DNA of 64,000 bases from Bacteroidota bacterium (GCA_026391455.1 JAPLEH010000066.1:62001-126000); one strand, 5' to 3'; numbered from the stretch's first letter, positions 27,670 to 37,473 are shown. A program made the numbers and translations. The notes: generated by a model from the letters alone, not told the origin.

Positions 27670-28593
27670 GTGAAACGAAAATCCTTTCTGCAACGCTCTG
27701 CTGCGCTCATGGGCTCAGCCATTATACCAGCAGCCCTGTCGGCTGCTGAAGAAAGGAAAAAGCCCATTCGTTTTGCCCATATCACCGATATACATATAAA
27801 GCCGGGACTCATTCCTGAAAATGGAATGGCTAACGTACTCCGTCATATACAACAATTACCCGATCGTGTCGATTTCATCATCAATGGCGGCGATGCCATC
27901 ATGGATGCGTTGGAAAGAGACAAAGCGAAAACGGAAGAACAGTTTACTCTCTTCAAAAAGATATTGCAGGAAGAAAATAGTCTGCCCATTTATCATACCA
28001 TCGGCAATCACGATGTGTGGGGATGGTTCATCAAAGAAAATAAACCGGACAACGACCGCCTCTATGGCAAAGTATGGGCCGTGGAAACACTCCAGCTTCC
28101 CAAACGGTATTATCACTTTGAAAAAGGCAACTGGCATTTTCTGATACTCGACAGCACCCAACTCAATCCGGCCGGTGGATATATCGCCCGGCTGGATGAA
28201 GCACAATTTGATTGGCTCCAGGAAGAATTGAAGAAAGTACCCCCTGATCATTTTATCTGTATCGTATCACATATACCGGTGCTATCTGTATGTGCAGGAT
28301 TATTTTTCAATAAAACAGAACCGAACGGAGATCTGAAGACGCAACGCAACCTGATGCACACCGATTTTTTTGCACTGAAAAAATTATTTGCCGGCTATCC
28401 GCAGATCAAAGTATGCATCAGCGGACATATTCACCTGCAGGATGAAGTGGAATACCTCGGTATAAAGTATTGGTGCAATGGTGCTGTGTCCGGCAACTGG
28501 TGGAATGGGGCCTTTCAGGAATTTGATCCGGCCTATGCCGTGATTGAATTATTTCCCGATGGCAGCAGCCGCCGGAACATGTTGAAGTATTAA
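27670..28593 (+). CDS. Secreted calcineurin-like metallophosphoesterase
   Basis: The 307-residue enzyme shows all five metallophosphoesterase blocks: HITDIHI (Asp40, His42), NGGDAIMD, GNHDVWG, SHIPV and SGHIHLQD. The start is a GTG at 27670; the N-terminus MKRKSFLQRSAALMGSA is a weak Tat-like or Sec signal. Substrate is not known; related proteins hydrolyse phosphodiesters or nucleotides. It follows the rhodanese-thioredoxin gene by 17 bp and precedes the Asp-box protein by 27 bp. Confidence 0.85.
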   Translation: MKRKSFLQRSAALMGSAIIPAALSAAEERKKPIRFAHITDIHIKPGLIPENGMANVLRHIQQLPDRVDFIINGGDAIMDALERDKAKTEEQFTLFKKILQEENSLPIYHTIGNHDVWGWFIKENKPDNDRLYGKVWAVETLQLPKRYYHFEKGNWHFLILDSTQLNPAGGYIARLDEAQFDWLQEELKKVPPDHFICIVSHIPVLSVCAGLFFNKTEPNGDLKTQRNLMHTDFFALKKLFAGYPQIKVCISGHIHLQDEVEYLGIKYWCNGAVSGNWWNGAFQEFDPAYAVIELFPDGSSRRNMLKY

Positions 28594-28620
28594 TAAAAAA
28601 AAACATAAACATTTCCATAC

Positions 28621-29646
28621 ATGAGAATCCTTTTTTTAGCCATCATCTGTTGGTACACGACCGGTTCGTTGCTTGCGCAAACCCCTACAGTGGAAATACT
28701 CACCAAAGGCAATAAAACCAGCCTGCGCGGATTGAGCGTGGTGAATGATAATGTGATTTGGGTGAGCGGCAGCAATGGCACCGTGGGACGCAGTAATAAT
28801 GGTGGCAAAAACTGGAACTGGTTTACTGTAAAAGGATTTGAAAAAACAGAATTCCGGGATATCGAAGCGTTTGATGCAAGCACCGCCATCATTATGGGGA
28901 TTGCAGATCCGGCTTATCTGCTGAAAACAACCGATGGCGGAGAAACCTGGAGAGTGGTGTATGAAAATAAAACCAAGGGCATGTTTCTCGATGCGATGGA
29001 TTTTGTGGGTGAAAAATATGGCATCGTTGTGGGCGACCCCATCAACAGTAAATTCTTCATTGCCGAAACCTGGGATGCGGGTGAAACCTGGAAAGAACGG
29101 TCCATGGCCATTGAATTTCCTGCCGCCGATACCGGAGAAGCATTTTTTGCTGCCAGCGGTACCAATATCCGGCTTTACCCCGATCGGACTTTCTTTCTGG
29201 TAAGTGGTGGTAAACGTTCCCGGCTGCTGATGCCCAACCGGTATGTCAATCTTCCCTTTGTAAAAGATAAGGAAACGGCCGGTGCCAATTCCATCGCCGT
29301 ATATACCAAACCCAATTGGAAACCGGGTAACCACATGATTGCGGTGGGTGGCGACTTCGCTACGGATACTTCTATGGAGAATAATTGTTTTATCACTTCC
29401 AACGGGGGAAAAACATGGAAAGTGCCCCAGGAGCCCCCGCATGGTTATCGCAGTTGCGTGGAATATTTATCTATGCGGGATGTATTATGCTGCGGTCTCA
29501 ATGGAGTGGACTACTCCCCCAACGGCGGCAATACCTGGAAATGGATCAGTAAAGAAAGCTTCAATGTATGCCGTATAGCCAAAAAAGGAACATCGATATT
29601 CCTGGCCGGGAATAATGGAAAGATTGCCAAACTGGTCTGGCCATAA
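28621..29646 (+). CDS. Secreted beta-propeller protein with Asp-box (BNR) repeats
   Basis: The 341-residue product has a signal peptide (residues 1-18) and at least five Asp-box motifs of the form S-x-D/N-G-G-x-T-W: SNNGGKNWNW, TTDGGETWRVV, TWDAGETWKE, TSNGGKTWKV and SPNGGNTWKW. It resembles the YCF48/photosystem stability-like and oxidoreductase-annotated propellers of Bacteroidota. No enzyme active site is visible. It is third in a four-gene run with 27 and 21 bp spacings. Confidence 0.8.
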   Translation: MRILFLAIICWYTTGSLLAQTPTVEILTKGNKTSLRGLSVVNDNVIWVSGSNGTVGRSNNGGKNWNWFTVKGFEKTEFRDIEAFDASTAIIMGIADPAYLLKTTDGGETWRVVYENKTKGMFLDAMDFVGEKYGIVVGDPINSKFFIAETWDAGETWKERSMAIEFPAADTGEAFFAASGTNIRLYPDRTFFLVSGGKRSRLLMPNRYVNLPFVKDKETAGANSIAVYTKPNWKPGNHMIAVGGDFATDTSMENNCFITSNGGKTWKVPQEPPHGYRSCVEYLSMRDVLCCGLNGVDYSPNGGNTWKWISKESFNVCRIAKKGTSIFLAGNNGKIAKLVWP

Positions 29647-29667
29647 ATCATACTGAATAACAGTTCT

Positions 29668-30339
29668 ATGCTCTCAGGATTGATCAAACGATGGAAAGCG
29701 CGCCGCCTGGCCCGTCAATTACGCCAGCCTACAGGTGAAGCGGGAATCCGTACCGGAGAAATGATGAACAAGGCCAATGCCACTCTGTACGATTTTACTT
29801 TGAAGTGTATCGGTTTACAGGGAAATGAACAGGTGCTGGAGATTGGGTTTGGAAACGGCCTTTTGTTTTCTAAAATAATGCAGGCGGCACCGGAGGTACA
29901 GGTCACCGGGCTGGATTTTTCAGACGACATGGTGGAAATTGCGCATGAGCATAACCGTGAGTTCATTCAGCAGGGCCGGCTATTCTTGCAAAAAGGGAGC
30001 AGTGCGGCCATGCCATTTGCCGATGCTTCATTTGATATCATTTATTGCATCAATGTGGTCTATTTCTGGGATGAACCTGCTGCACATTTAAAGGAAGTGC
30101 TGCGTGTATTAAAACCGGGTGGGCGTTTCTATGCCACGATACGCACCCGGGAAAGTCTCGAAAAAATGCCGTTCAGCAATTATGGATTCACCCGATGGAC
30201 CGAACAGGAATGGCAGCAGGTAACCACGGCAAATGGATTCCATTGGTCGGGCGCATACCCGTATGCTGAACAGGCGGTAGTCTTTAAAGGAGAGCCAGTT
30301 CAATTAACTTCTGTCTGTATGGTGGTGCATAAACCCTGA
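29668..30339 (+). CDS. Class I SAM-dependent methyltransferase
   Basis: The 223-residue enzyme has motif I VLEIGFGNGLLFSK (about 54-67), the acidic LDFSDDMVEIA and FDIIYCINVVYFWDEPAAHLKEVLRVLKPGGRF, which places it in the UbiE/Methyltransf_11 group. The substrate is unknown. It follows the Asp-box gene by 21 bp, and its stop abuts the stop of the convergent peroxiredoxin gene without a gap. Confidence 0.85.
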   Translation: MLSGLIKRWKARRLARQLRQPTGEAGIRTGEMMNKANATLYDFTLKCIGLQGNEQVLEIGFGNGLLFSKIMQAAPEVQVTGLDFSDDMVEIAHEHNREFIQQGRLFLQKGSSAAMPFADASFDIIYCINVVYFWDEPAAHLKEVLRVLKPGGRFYATIRTRESLEKMPFSNYGFTRWTEQEWQQVTTANGFHWSGAYPYAEQAVVFKGEPVQLTSVCMVVHKP

Positions 30340-30924
30340 TCAGAGATTTTTCAGAATCTCCTGCACACTGGGCCTTTTTTTGTAATCCGGTTCAAAGAAG
30401 CGATAAGTAACAGTAGATTCTTTATCGATGATGAATACGGCCGGTACCGGCAGGTAATTACCATTTGAACCGTTCAGTTTTACCAGGTCAATGCCGCTGT
30501 TGCGATAGCGGGTGACGGTATTCTCCGGCACTTCATATTCCACATCATATGCTTTCATTATCTTCAGTCCCTCATCGTAGAGTATCGGAAATTCGGCTTT
30601 GGTTTTCTCCACCGTAAGCTGAATATTTTCGGGCTTTTCAGGAGATACGGCAATGAGCGTGGCTCCTTTCTCCTTGATCAGTTGCAGCGAATCCTGCAGG
30701 CGCGACAATTCCCTGTTGCAAAAGGGGCACCATTGACCACGATAAAAAACGATCACCACTTTTCCTTTTTTGAGCAGGTCTTTCAGCCTCACTTCGTTCC
30801 CCTGTTGATCCTTCGCTTTAAAATCAGGGGCTTTCGAAGCGATGAACAATCCTTCCGGAGCTTCCTGAGCGGAAATGGTGAGGGTCATTAAAAAAAGGCT
30901 GGTAAAGAATATCCACTTTTTCAT
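30340..30924 (-). CDS. Secreted peroxiredoxin-like (AhpC/TSA family) protein
   Basis: The 194-residue protein has a signal peptide (residues 1-19) and a redoxin fold with VVIVFYRGQWCPFCNRELSRLQ (Cys66 and Cys69). The FYRGQWCPFC motif is that of the peroxiredoxin-like proteins of the AhpC/TSA group (Prx-like2/thiol peroxidase-like). It may reduce peroxides in the periplasm using the CxxC site. Its stop codon meets that of the methyltransferase gene end to end. Confidence 0.85.
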   Translation of the reverse strand: MKKWIFFTSLFLMTLTISAQEAPEGLFIASKAPDFKAKDQQGNEVRLKDLLKKGKVVIVFYRGQWCPFCNRELSRLQDSLQLIKEKGATLIAVSPEKPENIQLTVEKTKAEFPILYDEGLKIMKAYDVEYEVPENTVTRYRNSGIDLVKLNGSNGNYLPVPAVFIIDKESTVTYRFFEPDYKKRPSVQEILKNL

Positions 30925-31010
30925 TTCTTATCGTTTAGGTTACAAATTTAGGCTGTGCTAAAAAACTTTATTCCTTGCTTCCCAATATTAACAGTAGATT
31001 ATTTTTTCCT

Positions 31011-31018
31011 TACATTTG
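31011..31018 (+). promoter_or_regulatory. Putative -7 box of the 87-residue membrane protein gene
   Basis: TACATTTG fits TAnnTTTG. A TTA at 30988-30990 lies 20 bp upstream as a weak -33 candidate. Transcription from near 31025 rules out the TTG at 31016 as the start. Confidence 0.4.
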
Positions 31019-31048
31019 AGCATCATTATTCCTTATAAAGCAAAACGC

Positions 31049-31312
31049 ATGTCGGATAGCCATTCAGAAAAATATCTCGTAAAGTTACTTATTGGGTTCG
31101 GATCCCTGATTACCAGTGTTGTCGTTACTTATTATGCTTTTTTCGAATCAGGGGCAGAAAAAGGAGACTGGTATTTTTGGGCAATCGTTGCAGCATTTCT
31201 GCTCTGCGGCGGTGTTTATTTTTGCCTCAGTGCTTTTGTCCATAAGATCAAATCCGACTTCAACCGCCGGGCCAAACAGCGGGAACAGCATAAGACCAAC
31301 CTGAATCAATAG
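31049..31312 (+). CDS. Small membrane protein with two transmembrane helices
   Basis: The 87-residue product starts at ATG 31049. Two hydrophobic segments (about residues 12-30, LLIGFGSLITSVVVTYYAF, and 41-62, FWAIVAAFLLCGGVYFCL) are followed by a basic tail (KIKSDFNRRAKQREQHK). No family was recognised. The helix-acidic loop-helix order predicts both ends in the cytoplasm. Confidence 0.6.
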   Translation: MSDSHSEKYLVKLLIGFGSLITSVVVTYYAFFESGAEKGDWYFWAIVAAFLLCGGVYFCLSAFVHKIKSDFNRRAKQREQHKTNLNQ

Positions 31313-31338
31313 ATTTTATTAGTGAAAACGGTGTGGGA

Positions 31339-31450
31339 TGTACGGTTTATGATGTACGGTGTACGGTGTACGATGTACGGTGTATGATGTATGGTGTACG
31401 ATGTTTGAGGGCGTTGGTATTTTAGGTTTTAGCCCCGATAGCTATCGGGT
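31339..31450. repeat. TGTACGR satellite, TTTTAG tract and CCCGATAGCTATCGGG palindrome
   Basis: About nine 7-bp units (31339-31405) are followed by TATTTTAGGTTTTAG and the perfect 16-bp palindrome CCCGATAGCTATCGGG (31434-31449). It fills the gap between the membrane protein gene and smc together with unremarkable sequence; a half palindrome recurs near 31602. Confidence 0.8.
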
Positions 31451-31615
31451 GTCGGTTTTGGATTGCCTGTATTTTTAAGCAACGATTTATTTTCAACAAC
31501 ACTAACACATTCAGTAGTCCATTAGCAATTGCCCTTCCACACCACCGGGCAGGACTCGCATTCTTAAGTAGCAGCCGTTAAAGCACGCCATTCACTACCT
31601 ATAGCTATCGGGACA

Positions 31616-34600
31616 CTAGTTCTGCCCCTGCAATCCCCTGAAGTCCACACTCACCAGTTTGCTCACCCCCGGTTCCTGCATAGTTACCCCATAGATCACG
31701 TCCACGGTACTCATCGTCATTTTGTTGTGCGTAACAATGATGAATTGAGAATTGTCGCTGAACTGGCGGATCATATTCGTGAACTTGCCCACGTTGGCAT
31801 CATCCAGCGGAGCGTCCACCTCATCCAGAATACAGAACGGTGCCGGCTTGATCAGGTAGATCGCAAAGAGCAAAGCTGTGGCCGTAAGGGTACGCTCTCC
31901 CCCACTCAACTGCGTGAGTGATGATGGTCGTTTGCCCTTGGGTTTAGCAATTACATCAATACCACTTTCGGAAATATTGTCGGGGTTCTCCAGTACCAGA
32001 TCGCACTGGTCGTCTTCCGTAAATAGGGATTTAAATACTTTATTGAAGTTCTCCCGTACCTGGTGGAAGGTATCGAGGAATTTCTGATTGGCCGTTACCT
32101 CCACTTCTTCGATCGTTTTCAGCAGGCTGTCCTTGGCATTTACCAGATCCGTTTTCTGCTCCACGATAAAGTCGTAGCGCTTCTTCATTTCGGTGAAAGC
32201 TTCTATGGCCGTGGGGTTCACTTCTCCCAGGTTTTCCAGTCGTTTTTTCATCCGGTCGGCCTTTTCCTGCAATTCTTCCAACGGCACTTCTCCGGAGCGG
32301 GCTTCGCCCAATATATCTTCAAGGTTGATGCGGAACTCCACATTCATCCGCTCTTTCATACCTGCCAACTGCAATTTCAATTCATTCAGTTTATCCTTAA
32401 TGGCAGTGAGCATGAACTCGATCTGCTCTTTTTCCTTCACCTGGTGACGAATAGCACTTTCTTTTTCCGCCAGCTGATTCCTGAAATTATAATAGGCCTG
32501 ATCTGCTTCATTGAGGCGGTGCTCCTCTTCGGTCTTGCTTTTCATCAACTGATGCAGTTCCTCTTCGGTATCTTTCAGCGAATTGGCTGACTGCTCAATA
32601 CTGATGCCGGTATCTGCCAAATGTGAGGTATTGCTTTCCACCTGCTGACGCAGATCATTCAGTTGCTTGGTTTTGAAATCCAGTTCCTGCTTCAATCCGT
32701 TGATCTTACTCTGCTGACGGGTTACGTTCAGATTAAATTCGTTGAACTGACGGTTAGACTCATTGTAAGATGTATCGGCTTCGCGGAACAACTCTTCTGC
32801 CTCTGCCAGCTTATTGGCGTTCTGCTGCAGCAGCTCATTGAATTCTGCGAGTTGATTGCGTACCACCGAAACGGATTCGTGGGTGCTGTTCATTTGCAGG
32901 TTCAATTCTTCGAGCCTGTTCTGGCTGCTGGCCTGCATTCCATGCAGGTTTTCCAGTTTATTTTGCAGGGCAAACACTTCATTGGTGAGGTGTTGAATTT
33001 CCCTTTCTGTTTCGCGGATAGCGCTCTCGCGCAGGTCTTCGTTGAAGGCGATCACTTCGTTGTGACGGCTTTGTATCTCTGCACGCAACGCGTCCACTAC
33101 GGTTTCCTGTGCGGCGATCTCATCCTGCAGTTTTTCGAGGTTCTTTGCACGGCCAATCTTTTTTCCTTCGATCAGGCCCACGCTGCCACCGGTGAGGGAA
33201 TATTTTCCTTTTACATATTTGCCACTTTTTTCGATCACCACAAAACCGTTGCTGTTCTGTAATGCATCTTCACTGTCTGCAATGAATACATTGCCCAGCA
33301 GGTGCTCGGCCAGTTTACGGTATTTAGCGTCCACTTCCACTACGCTCAGTGCGGGGATGGCTCCTTCCAGGGCATGCGCCGCGATATCGGCGTTGCCATT
33401 ATTGATCTTATCGAGCAGGAAGAAATTGGCCTTCCCTTTCTTATTTTCATTGAGCAAGTGTACGGCCTGAAGTCCCGCCTGCAGGTCGCTCACTACATAA
33501 TAACTGAGATAAGGCTCCAGCACATTCTCCAATGCGGTACGGTATTCCTCATTTACATACAATACATCCGAAAGAATGGGTGCCTGATGGCCCCAACTGG
33601 CATTGTTGTGAAGGAATTTTACAGAATCGGGATACCCTTCCATGGAGTCGATCATGCTTTTCAGCAGATCGTGTTCATTCTTTTTGGCATCCAGTTTACG
33701 GGTTTCATCGGCCAGGTTATTGCGGAGGCCTTCGAGTACCGATTGGGTTTGAAGTATCTGGTCTTTGGTATTCTCGTGGTGCTGCTGCAGTTGTTCGAGG
33801 TCTACTTTTTTAATGCCCAGTTCTTTCTCTTTTAGTTGGCGCTCGTTGTCGAGATGGTGCTTTTGTTCTTCGCGCTGACGGCGTTCTTCTTCGATCTGGC
33901 CGATGGCGCGTTGCAGGTTTTGCACCGATGTATCGGCTACCGCCACTTTTTTTTCTGCTTCAAACTGGTTGCGCTGTATCTGCTGATATTCTCCCCGGAG
34001 TGCATTCAGGGCTTCCCTTTTTTGCTCCAGCACTTCGCGATGGGCGTTCACATCATTTTTCAACTGAGCCAGTTGCTCATTGAGCATATCGAAGGATTGC
34101 TGCTCTTCCTGTATCTGTGTTTGGGTAAAGCCGATGCTTTCTTCTATGCCTTTCAGATTGCCTTCGGCTTTTTGTAAAAATTCGCGGAGGCTGGTCTCTT
34201 TCTCTTTCAGGTGCTCGAGGCGCTGGGCAGACAGGTTCTTTTCATTCTCTTTGGTACGCACGGTTTGCACCATGTCGTTGTAAGCATGCTGCATGCTCTG
34301 CAGTTGCCTTTCTTTTTCTACAAATTCAAGTTTCTGCTGTTCTAGCTGGGCCTCTTCGGTGCCAATTACGGCTTCCAGTTTTATTTTCTTATCGGTTTCC
34401 GCCTCGTTTTGTTCATTCAGCTCTTTGTAGGTCAGGTTGAACCCTTCAAGGGAGGCCTTGGCCAGTTCGATGCTGATTTCGCGGTAGTCTTTTTTGATCT
34501 CGTGGTATTTCTCTGCTTTTTTGGCCTGGCTTTCCAGGGCTTTGAGCTGGTTGTTGATCTCAAAAAGCAGGTCTTCGATACGGGCCAGGTCTGACTCAGT

Positions 34601-35149
34601 GGCTTCGAGTTTGGCCTTGGCTTCTTTTTTACGGGTTTTATAGATGGAAATACCGGCCGCCTGCTCGAGCATTTTGCGGCGGCTGTTGTCTTTGTCTTTA
34701 ATGAGGTCGTCCACCATGTCGAGGGCAATGATGGCATAGGAGTCGGTGCTTACCCCGGTATCCATGAACAGGTTCTGGATATCTTTCAGGCGGCATTGTA
34801 CATCGTTGAGGCGGTATTCGCTTTCGCCGCTTTTATAGAATTTACGGGTTACGGTAACGGTGCTGAATTCGGTTGGTAAGAGGTTCTTGGTATTCTCAAA
34901 CGTGAGGCTCACTTCTGCGAGACCACTGGCACTGCGGGTTTTGGAGCCATTGAACACCAGGCTGTCGAGGTTTTCACTACGGAGATGGCTGATCTTTTGT
35001 TCACCGATCACCCAGCGGATACTATCCACGATATTGGATTTACCACATCCATTGGGCCCTACGATGCCGGTGATATTATCATCAAAGCTCACTACGGTCT
35101 TGTCGGCGAAGCTTTTGAAGCCCTTGATTTCTAAACTTTTTAATCTCAC
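31616..35149 (-). CDS. smc: Chromosome segregation protein SMC
   Basis: The 1177-residue ATPase compacts and segregates chromosomes with ScpA and ScpB. It shows Walker A GPNGCGKSN (residues 31-39), the family N-terminus MRLKSLEIKGFKSFADKT, two very long coiled coils, a hinge domain around residues 510-640 (PDSVKFLHNNASWGHQAPILSD), the signature LSGGE (1081-1085) and Walker B FCILDEVDAPLDDAN (about 1105-1119). Length is normal. It lies alone, with repeat-rich flanks; scpA and scpB are not in the window. Confidence 0.96.
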   Translation of the reverse strand: MRLKSLEIKGFKSFADKTVVSFDDNITGIVGPNGCGKSNIVDSIRWVIGEQKISHLRSENLDSLVFNGSKTRSASGLAEVSLTFENTKNLLPTEFSTVTVTRKFYKSGESEYRLNDVQCRLKDIQNLFMDTGVSTDSYAIIALDMVDDLIKDKDNSRRKMLEQAAGISIYKTRKKEAKAKLEATESDLARIEDLLFEINNQLKALESQAKKAEKYHEIKKDYREISIELAKASLEGFNLTYKELNEQNEAETDKKIKLEAVIGTEEAQLEQQKLEFVEKERQLQSMQHAYNDMVQTVRTKENEKNLSAQRLEHLKEKETSLREFLQKAEGNLKGIEESIGFTQTQIQEEQQSFDMLNEQLAQLKNDVNAHREVLEQKREALNALRGEYQQIQRNQFEAEKKVAVADTSVQNLQRAIGQIEEERRQREEQKHHLDNERQLKEKELGIKKVDLEQLQQHHENTKDQILQTQSVLEGLRNNLADETRKLDAKKNEHDLLKSMIDSMEGYPDSVKFLHNNASWGHQAPILSDVLYVNEEYRTALENVLEPYLSYYVVSDLQAGLQAVHLLNENKKGKANFFLLDKINNGNADIAAHALEGAIPALSVVEVDAKYRKLAEHLLGNVFIADSEDALQNSNGFVVIEKSGKYVKGKYSLTGGSVGLIEGKKIGRAKNLEKLQDEIAAQETVVDALRAEIQSRHNEVIAFNEDLRESAIRETEREIQHLTNEVFALQNKLENLHGMQASSQNRLEELNLQMNSTHESVSVVRNQLAEFNELLQQNANKLAEAEELFREADTSYNESNRQFNEFNLNVTRQQSKINGLKQELDFKTKQLNDLRQQVESNTSHLADTGISIEQSANSLKDTEEELHQLMKSKTEEEHRLNEADQAYYNFRNQLAEKESAIRHQVKEKEQIEFMLTAIKDKLNELKLQLAGMKERMNVEFRINLEDILGEARSGEVPLEELQEKADRMKKRLENLGEVNPTAIEAFTEMKKRYDFIVEQKTDLVNAKDSLLKTIEEVEVTANQKFLDTFHQVRENFNKVFKSLFTEDDQCDLVLENPDNISESGIDVIAKPKGKRPSSLTQLSGGERTLTATALLFAIYLIKPAPFCILDEVDAPLDDANVGKFTNMIRQFSDNSQFIIVTHNKMTMSTVDVIYGVTMQEPGVSKLVSVDFRGLQGQN

Positions 35150-35336
35150 GGTTTCTTTGTTTACGGGTTAAGTCAGGCGGCGAATTTAAGGTATTGAGGG
35201 AGAAAACAAAGGCTGGCACTGAGGCAGTTATTAACAATGTGGGGAATAAAATGTGAGAAGATTTTTGGAGAAAAATTTGGGGGAAGAAGCGGTAAAAAAT
35301 CGGTCGTTTTCTCGAATAAAGTACCTGATTTTACAG

Positions 35337-35410
35337 ATGTACGGTGTACGAGGTACGATGTACGAGGGCGTTCTTTATTTTAAGATTTGGGTTTGACGGT
35401 TTTAGGTTTG
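35337..35410. repeat. TGTACGR satellite copy with TTTTAG tract
   Basis: Units read TGTACGG, TGTACGA, GGTACGA, TGTACGA (35337-35366), then TATTTTAAGATTTGGGTTT. The rest of the 390-bp gap between smc and the next gene shows no other feature. Confidence 0.6.
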
Positions 35411-35542
35411 GCTGGCAGATAGGGTTCCTTTGGGTCGGGCACGCCATTGACAATTGGCCCGCCAGCACCGGTAGCCATTTAGCGCCGGCTAAACAAATTA
35501 TGACTACCAATACGGGTAAAGATGTTGTAATTTCCAGCAGAT

Positions 35543-35887
35543 ATGAGGAAGCTTTTTCACATACTCATTGTAATACTACTGGCCTTACCGGCAAAGGCCC
35601 AAACGGTATATAAAACCCCTTCGGGTGAAAAATATCATCTGGCCACCTGCCATATGGTGAAGAACACGTCCGAAAAAATAAGCCTTGAGCAGGCCATTGC
35701 ATTGGGACTCGGGCCCTGCAAATTTTGCGGCCCTCCCATTCCTTCCGCCAGCGCAGTACCGGAAAAGAAACCTCAGGGGCAATTGCCCGCTACCGTTCAA
35801 TGCAGGGGCTATACCAAAGCCGGCACCCGCTGTAAACATTTTACCCGGATTGGTAATGGATTTTGTTTTCAGCATCAGCCGAGGTGA
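35543..35887 (+). CDS. Small secreted protein with two putative metal-binding Cys/His motifs
   Basis: The 114-residue product has a signal peptide (residues 1-19). The first motif, YHLATCHMVKNTSEKISLEQAIALG with GPCKFCGPP, resembles the Ada-like/SH3-associated Cys motif found at the ends of secreted nucleases and lipoproteins. The second, CRGYTKAGTRCKHFTRIGNGFCFQH, is a DUF5763-like C-x-C-x-C-x-H knuckle. A zinc-binding role is inferred. It stands at the left border of the AT-rich accessory region. Confidence 0.65.
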   Translation: MRKLFHILIVILLALPAKAQTVYKTPSGEKYHLATCHMVKNTSEKISLEQAIALGLGPCKFCGPPIPSASAVPEKKPQGQLPATVQCRGYTKAGTRCKHFTRIGNGFCFQHQPR

Positions 35888-35933
35888 AATTAAATACCCG
35901 ATTTCCATTCATTCAAGCAAAATAAGCCTTTCC

Positions 35934-37037
35934 CTATTCCGAAAAATTAGTAAAGTTTTTTCCATCATACTTATACAACCCTGTGTTTCTGGTGCCTATC
36001 CATATGTTTCCATTCCTATCTTCAAGCATAGTCCAAACAAAATAGTTACTCATGCCATCATTCGTATTAAAGTTTGTAAATGTTTTACCATCGTATCGCC
36101 ATATACCCCCAACGCTTACTACAGTTGATTGCTTCTCTTCACCATTAAACCAGATATTGCCATTCTTGTCAACCAGCATAGGATTTCCGATTCCGGTTTT
36201 TTCTGTGAAAATTGTAAACTTTTTTCCATCGTAAAGAAAATTGCCATGATTCCTGCAACTAAACCATAAATTTCCATTTTTATCCTCTTTGATATACCTA
36301 ATCCAACCATCGCCAGTTGGCTTAAAGCTACTGATTGTTTTACCATCGAACCGACAAATCCCCTCTTCTCCGGGTGGCATTCCGGATGCAAACCAAATAT
36401 TCCCACTCCTATCTTCCAGCATACAATCAATCATTTTAAGATGCAGATTTTCTTTATTCACCACCCCATCATTTTGTAAAAAACGGGAAAATGACTTTCC
36501 ATTGTAACAATAAACTCCATCGCCTGTACCAAACCAGATTTTTCCACTTTTATCCTGTAACATACTCCAGACTGTATTCTTTGTGGATTGGGCACTATAA
36601 TAATTGTTACTGTTATTGGTAGAAAAAAATATTCCGGTGATTGGGACCCGGCTAATTTTTTTCCCATCGAAACGGCAAATTCCGTCAAGTGTTCCAATCC
36701 AGATATTTCCGGAGGTATCTTCTAAAACAGAATAAACAGTATTACTGTTTAAACCGTCTTTCACAGTAAATTGAGTAAATGAACTTCCATTAAAACGATA
36801 AAGACCTTCTCCGGTGGTACCAAACCAAAGATTACCTGCTTTGTCTTGCAGGCTGCAATAAACATTATCTCCTTCGGAAGAACCCTGCGTTTTTACCATT
36901 TTGGGCTGCCCAACTGAAGTTGCGATCAGTTCAGTTGATTTGGGTAAATCTGTTTTGACTTGTCCATTACAAGAGGCTACTAAAAAAACGATTCCCATTA
37001 AGTTGAAGATGTATTTATGTTGAAATTGTTTATTCAT
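35934..37037 (-). CDS. Lipoprotein with two-component-regulator-type propeller repeats
   Basis: The 367-residue lipoprotein (lipobox LVASC, Cys23 from the ATG at 37037) is made of at least seven Reg_prop repeats of the form EDxxGNIWFGTxxGLYRYDGKxFTxF. These propellers form the sensor part of hybrid two-component systems in Bacteroidota, but here no kinase follows, so this is a stand-alone lipid-anchored propeller. An earlier in-frame start (37124) would place 29 residues before the signal peptide and is unlikely. Base composition is AT-rich, unlike smc. Confidence 0.8.
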   Translation of the reverse strand: MNKQFQHKYIFNLMGIVFLVASCNGQVKTDLPKSTELIATSVGQPKMVKTQGSSEGDNVYCSLQDKAGNLWFGTTGEGLYRFNGSSFTQFTVKDGLNSNTVYSVLEDTSGNIWIGTLDGICRFDGKKISRVPITGIFFSTNNSNNYYSAQSTKNTVWSMLQDKSGKIWFGTGDGVYCYNGKSFSRFLQNDGVVNKENLHLKMIDCMLEDRSGNIWFASGMPPGEEGICRFDGKTISSFKPTGDGWIRYIKEDKNGNLWFSCRNHGNFLYDGKKFTIFTEKTGIGNPMLVDKNGNIWFNGEEKQSTVVSVGGIWRYDGKTFTNFNTNDGMSNYFVWTMLEDRNGNIWIGTRNTGLYKYDGKNFTNFSE

Positions 37038-37243
37038 TGATAGAAAATTAATTAATATACGATTACTCATCGAGTCAGCATACTCGTAATTTCTGAATAA
37101 CTTGATGGTTTCAACAGCTACCATTTGAGGTGTTGATTTACTGACTTGCTTAAAAAAAAAGTACTGCGGTTATAATAATTAATAAAACTATATTTTTTTT
37201 GTTATATAATTAAGAAACAGCTTTGGTCAGCTATCTTTCGAAT

Positions 37244-37402
37244 TTACCAAATTATTGTTTGAAGTGCTTCCCCAAAGTAAGTGCTTTTGTCAGGACTGGT
37301 AATTACAATTTTGTCTATAGTAAATATGCTGCCAAATTTTGGCCCTTTAAACAATTGTAAAATCATACGATTACATTCTGACTGAAAAGTAGCCTTAAAT
37401 TG
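37244..37402 (-). pseudogene. Fragment of a GldM-like C-terminal domain
   Basis: On the minus strand this stretch encodes about 50 residues ending in TIDKIVITSPDKSTYFGEAL and IIW, similar to the end of the gene at 46043-46672 (IIDKIVLTGPDNRTYRGEPK, IIWD). No start codon or N-terminal part is present, and the frame runs back into the attC-like motif after the DUF5694 gene. It is a leftover of a third copy of this gene; the other copy fragment is at 55132-55331. Confidence 0.65.
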
Positions 37403-37437
37403 ATAAAGAGAGATCAGCACTGAAGGCCAAATGTAAA

Positions 37438-37468
37438 GCCCCGCTTTTGGCAATATCAATGTTAGCAG
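37438..37468 (-). other. Half attC-like site after the DUF5694 gene
   Basis: Read on the minus strand, CTGCTAAC (37468-37461) is followed by ATTGATATTGCCAAAAGCGGGG, the same R''-L'' layout seen after four other genes. The matching cassette start TCTGCCAAC/GTTGGCAGA is at 38396-38404 (7 of 8 bases complementary). The second half of the site is missing. Confidence 0.55.
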
Positions 37469-37473
37469 TAGTG

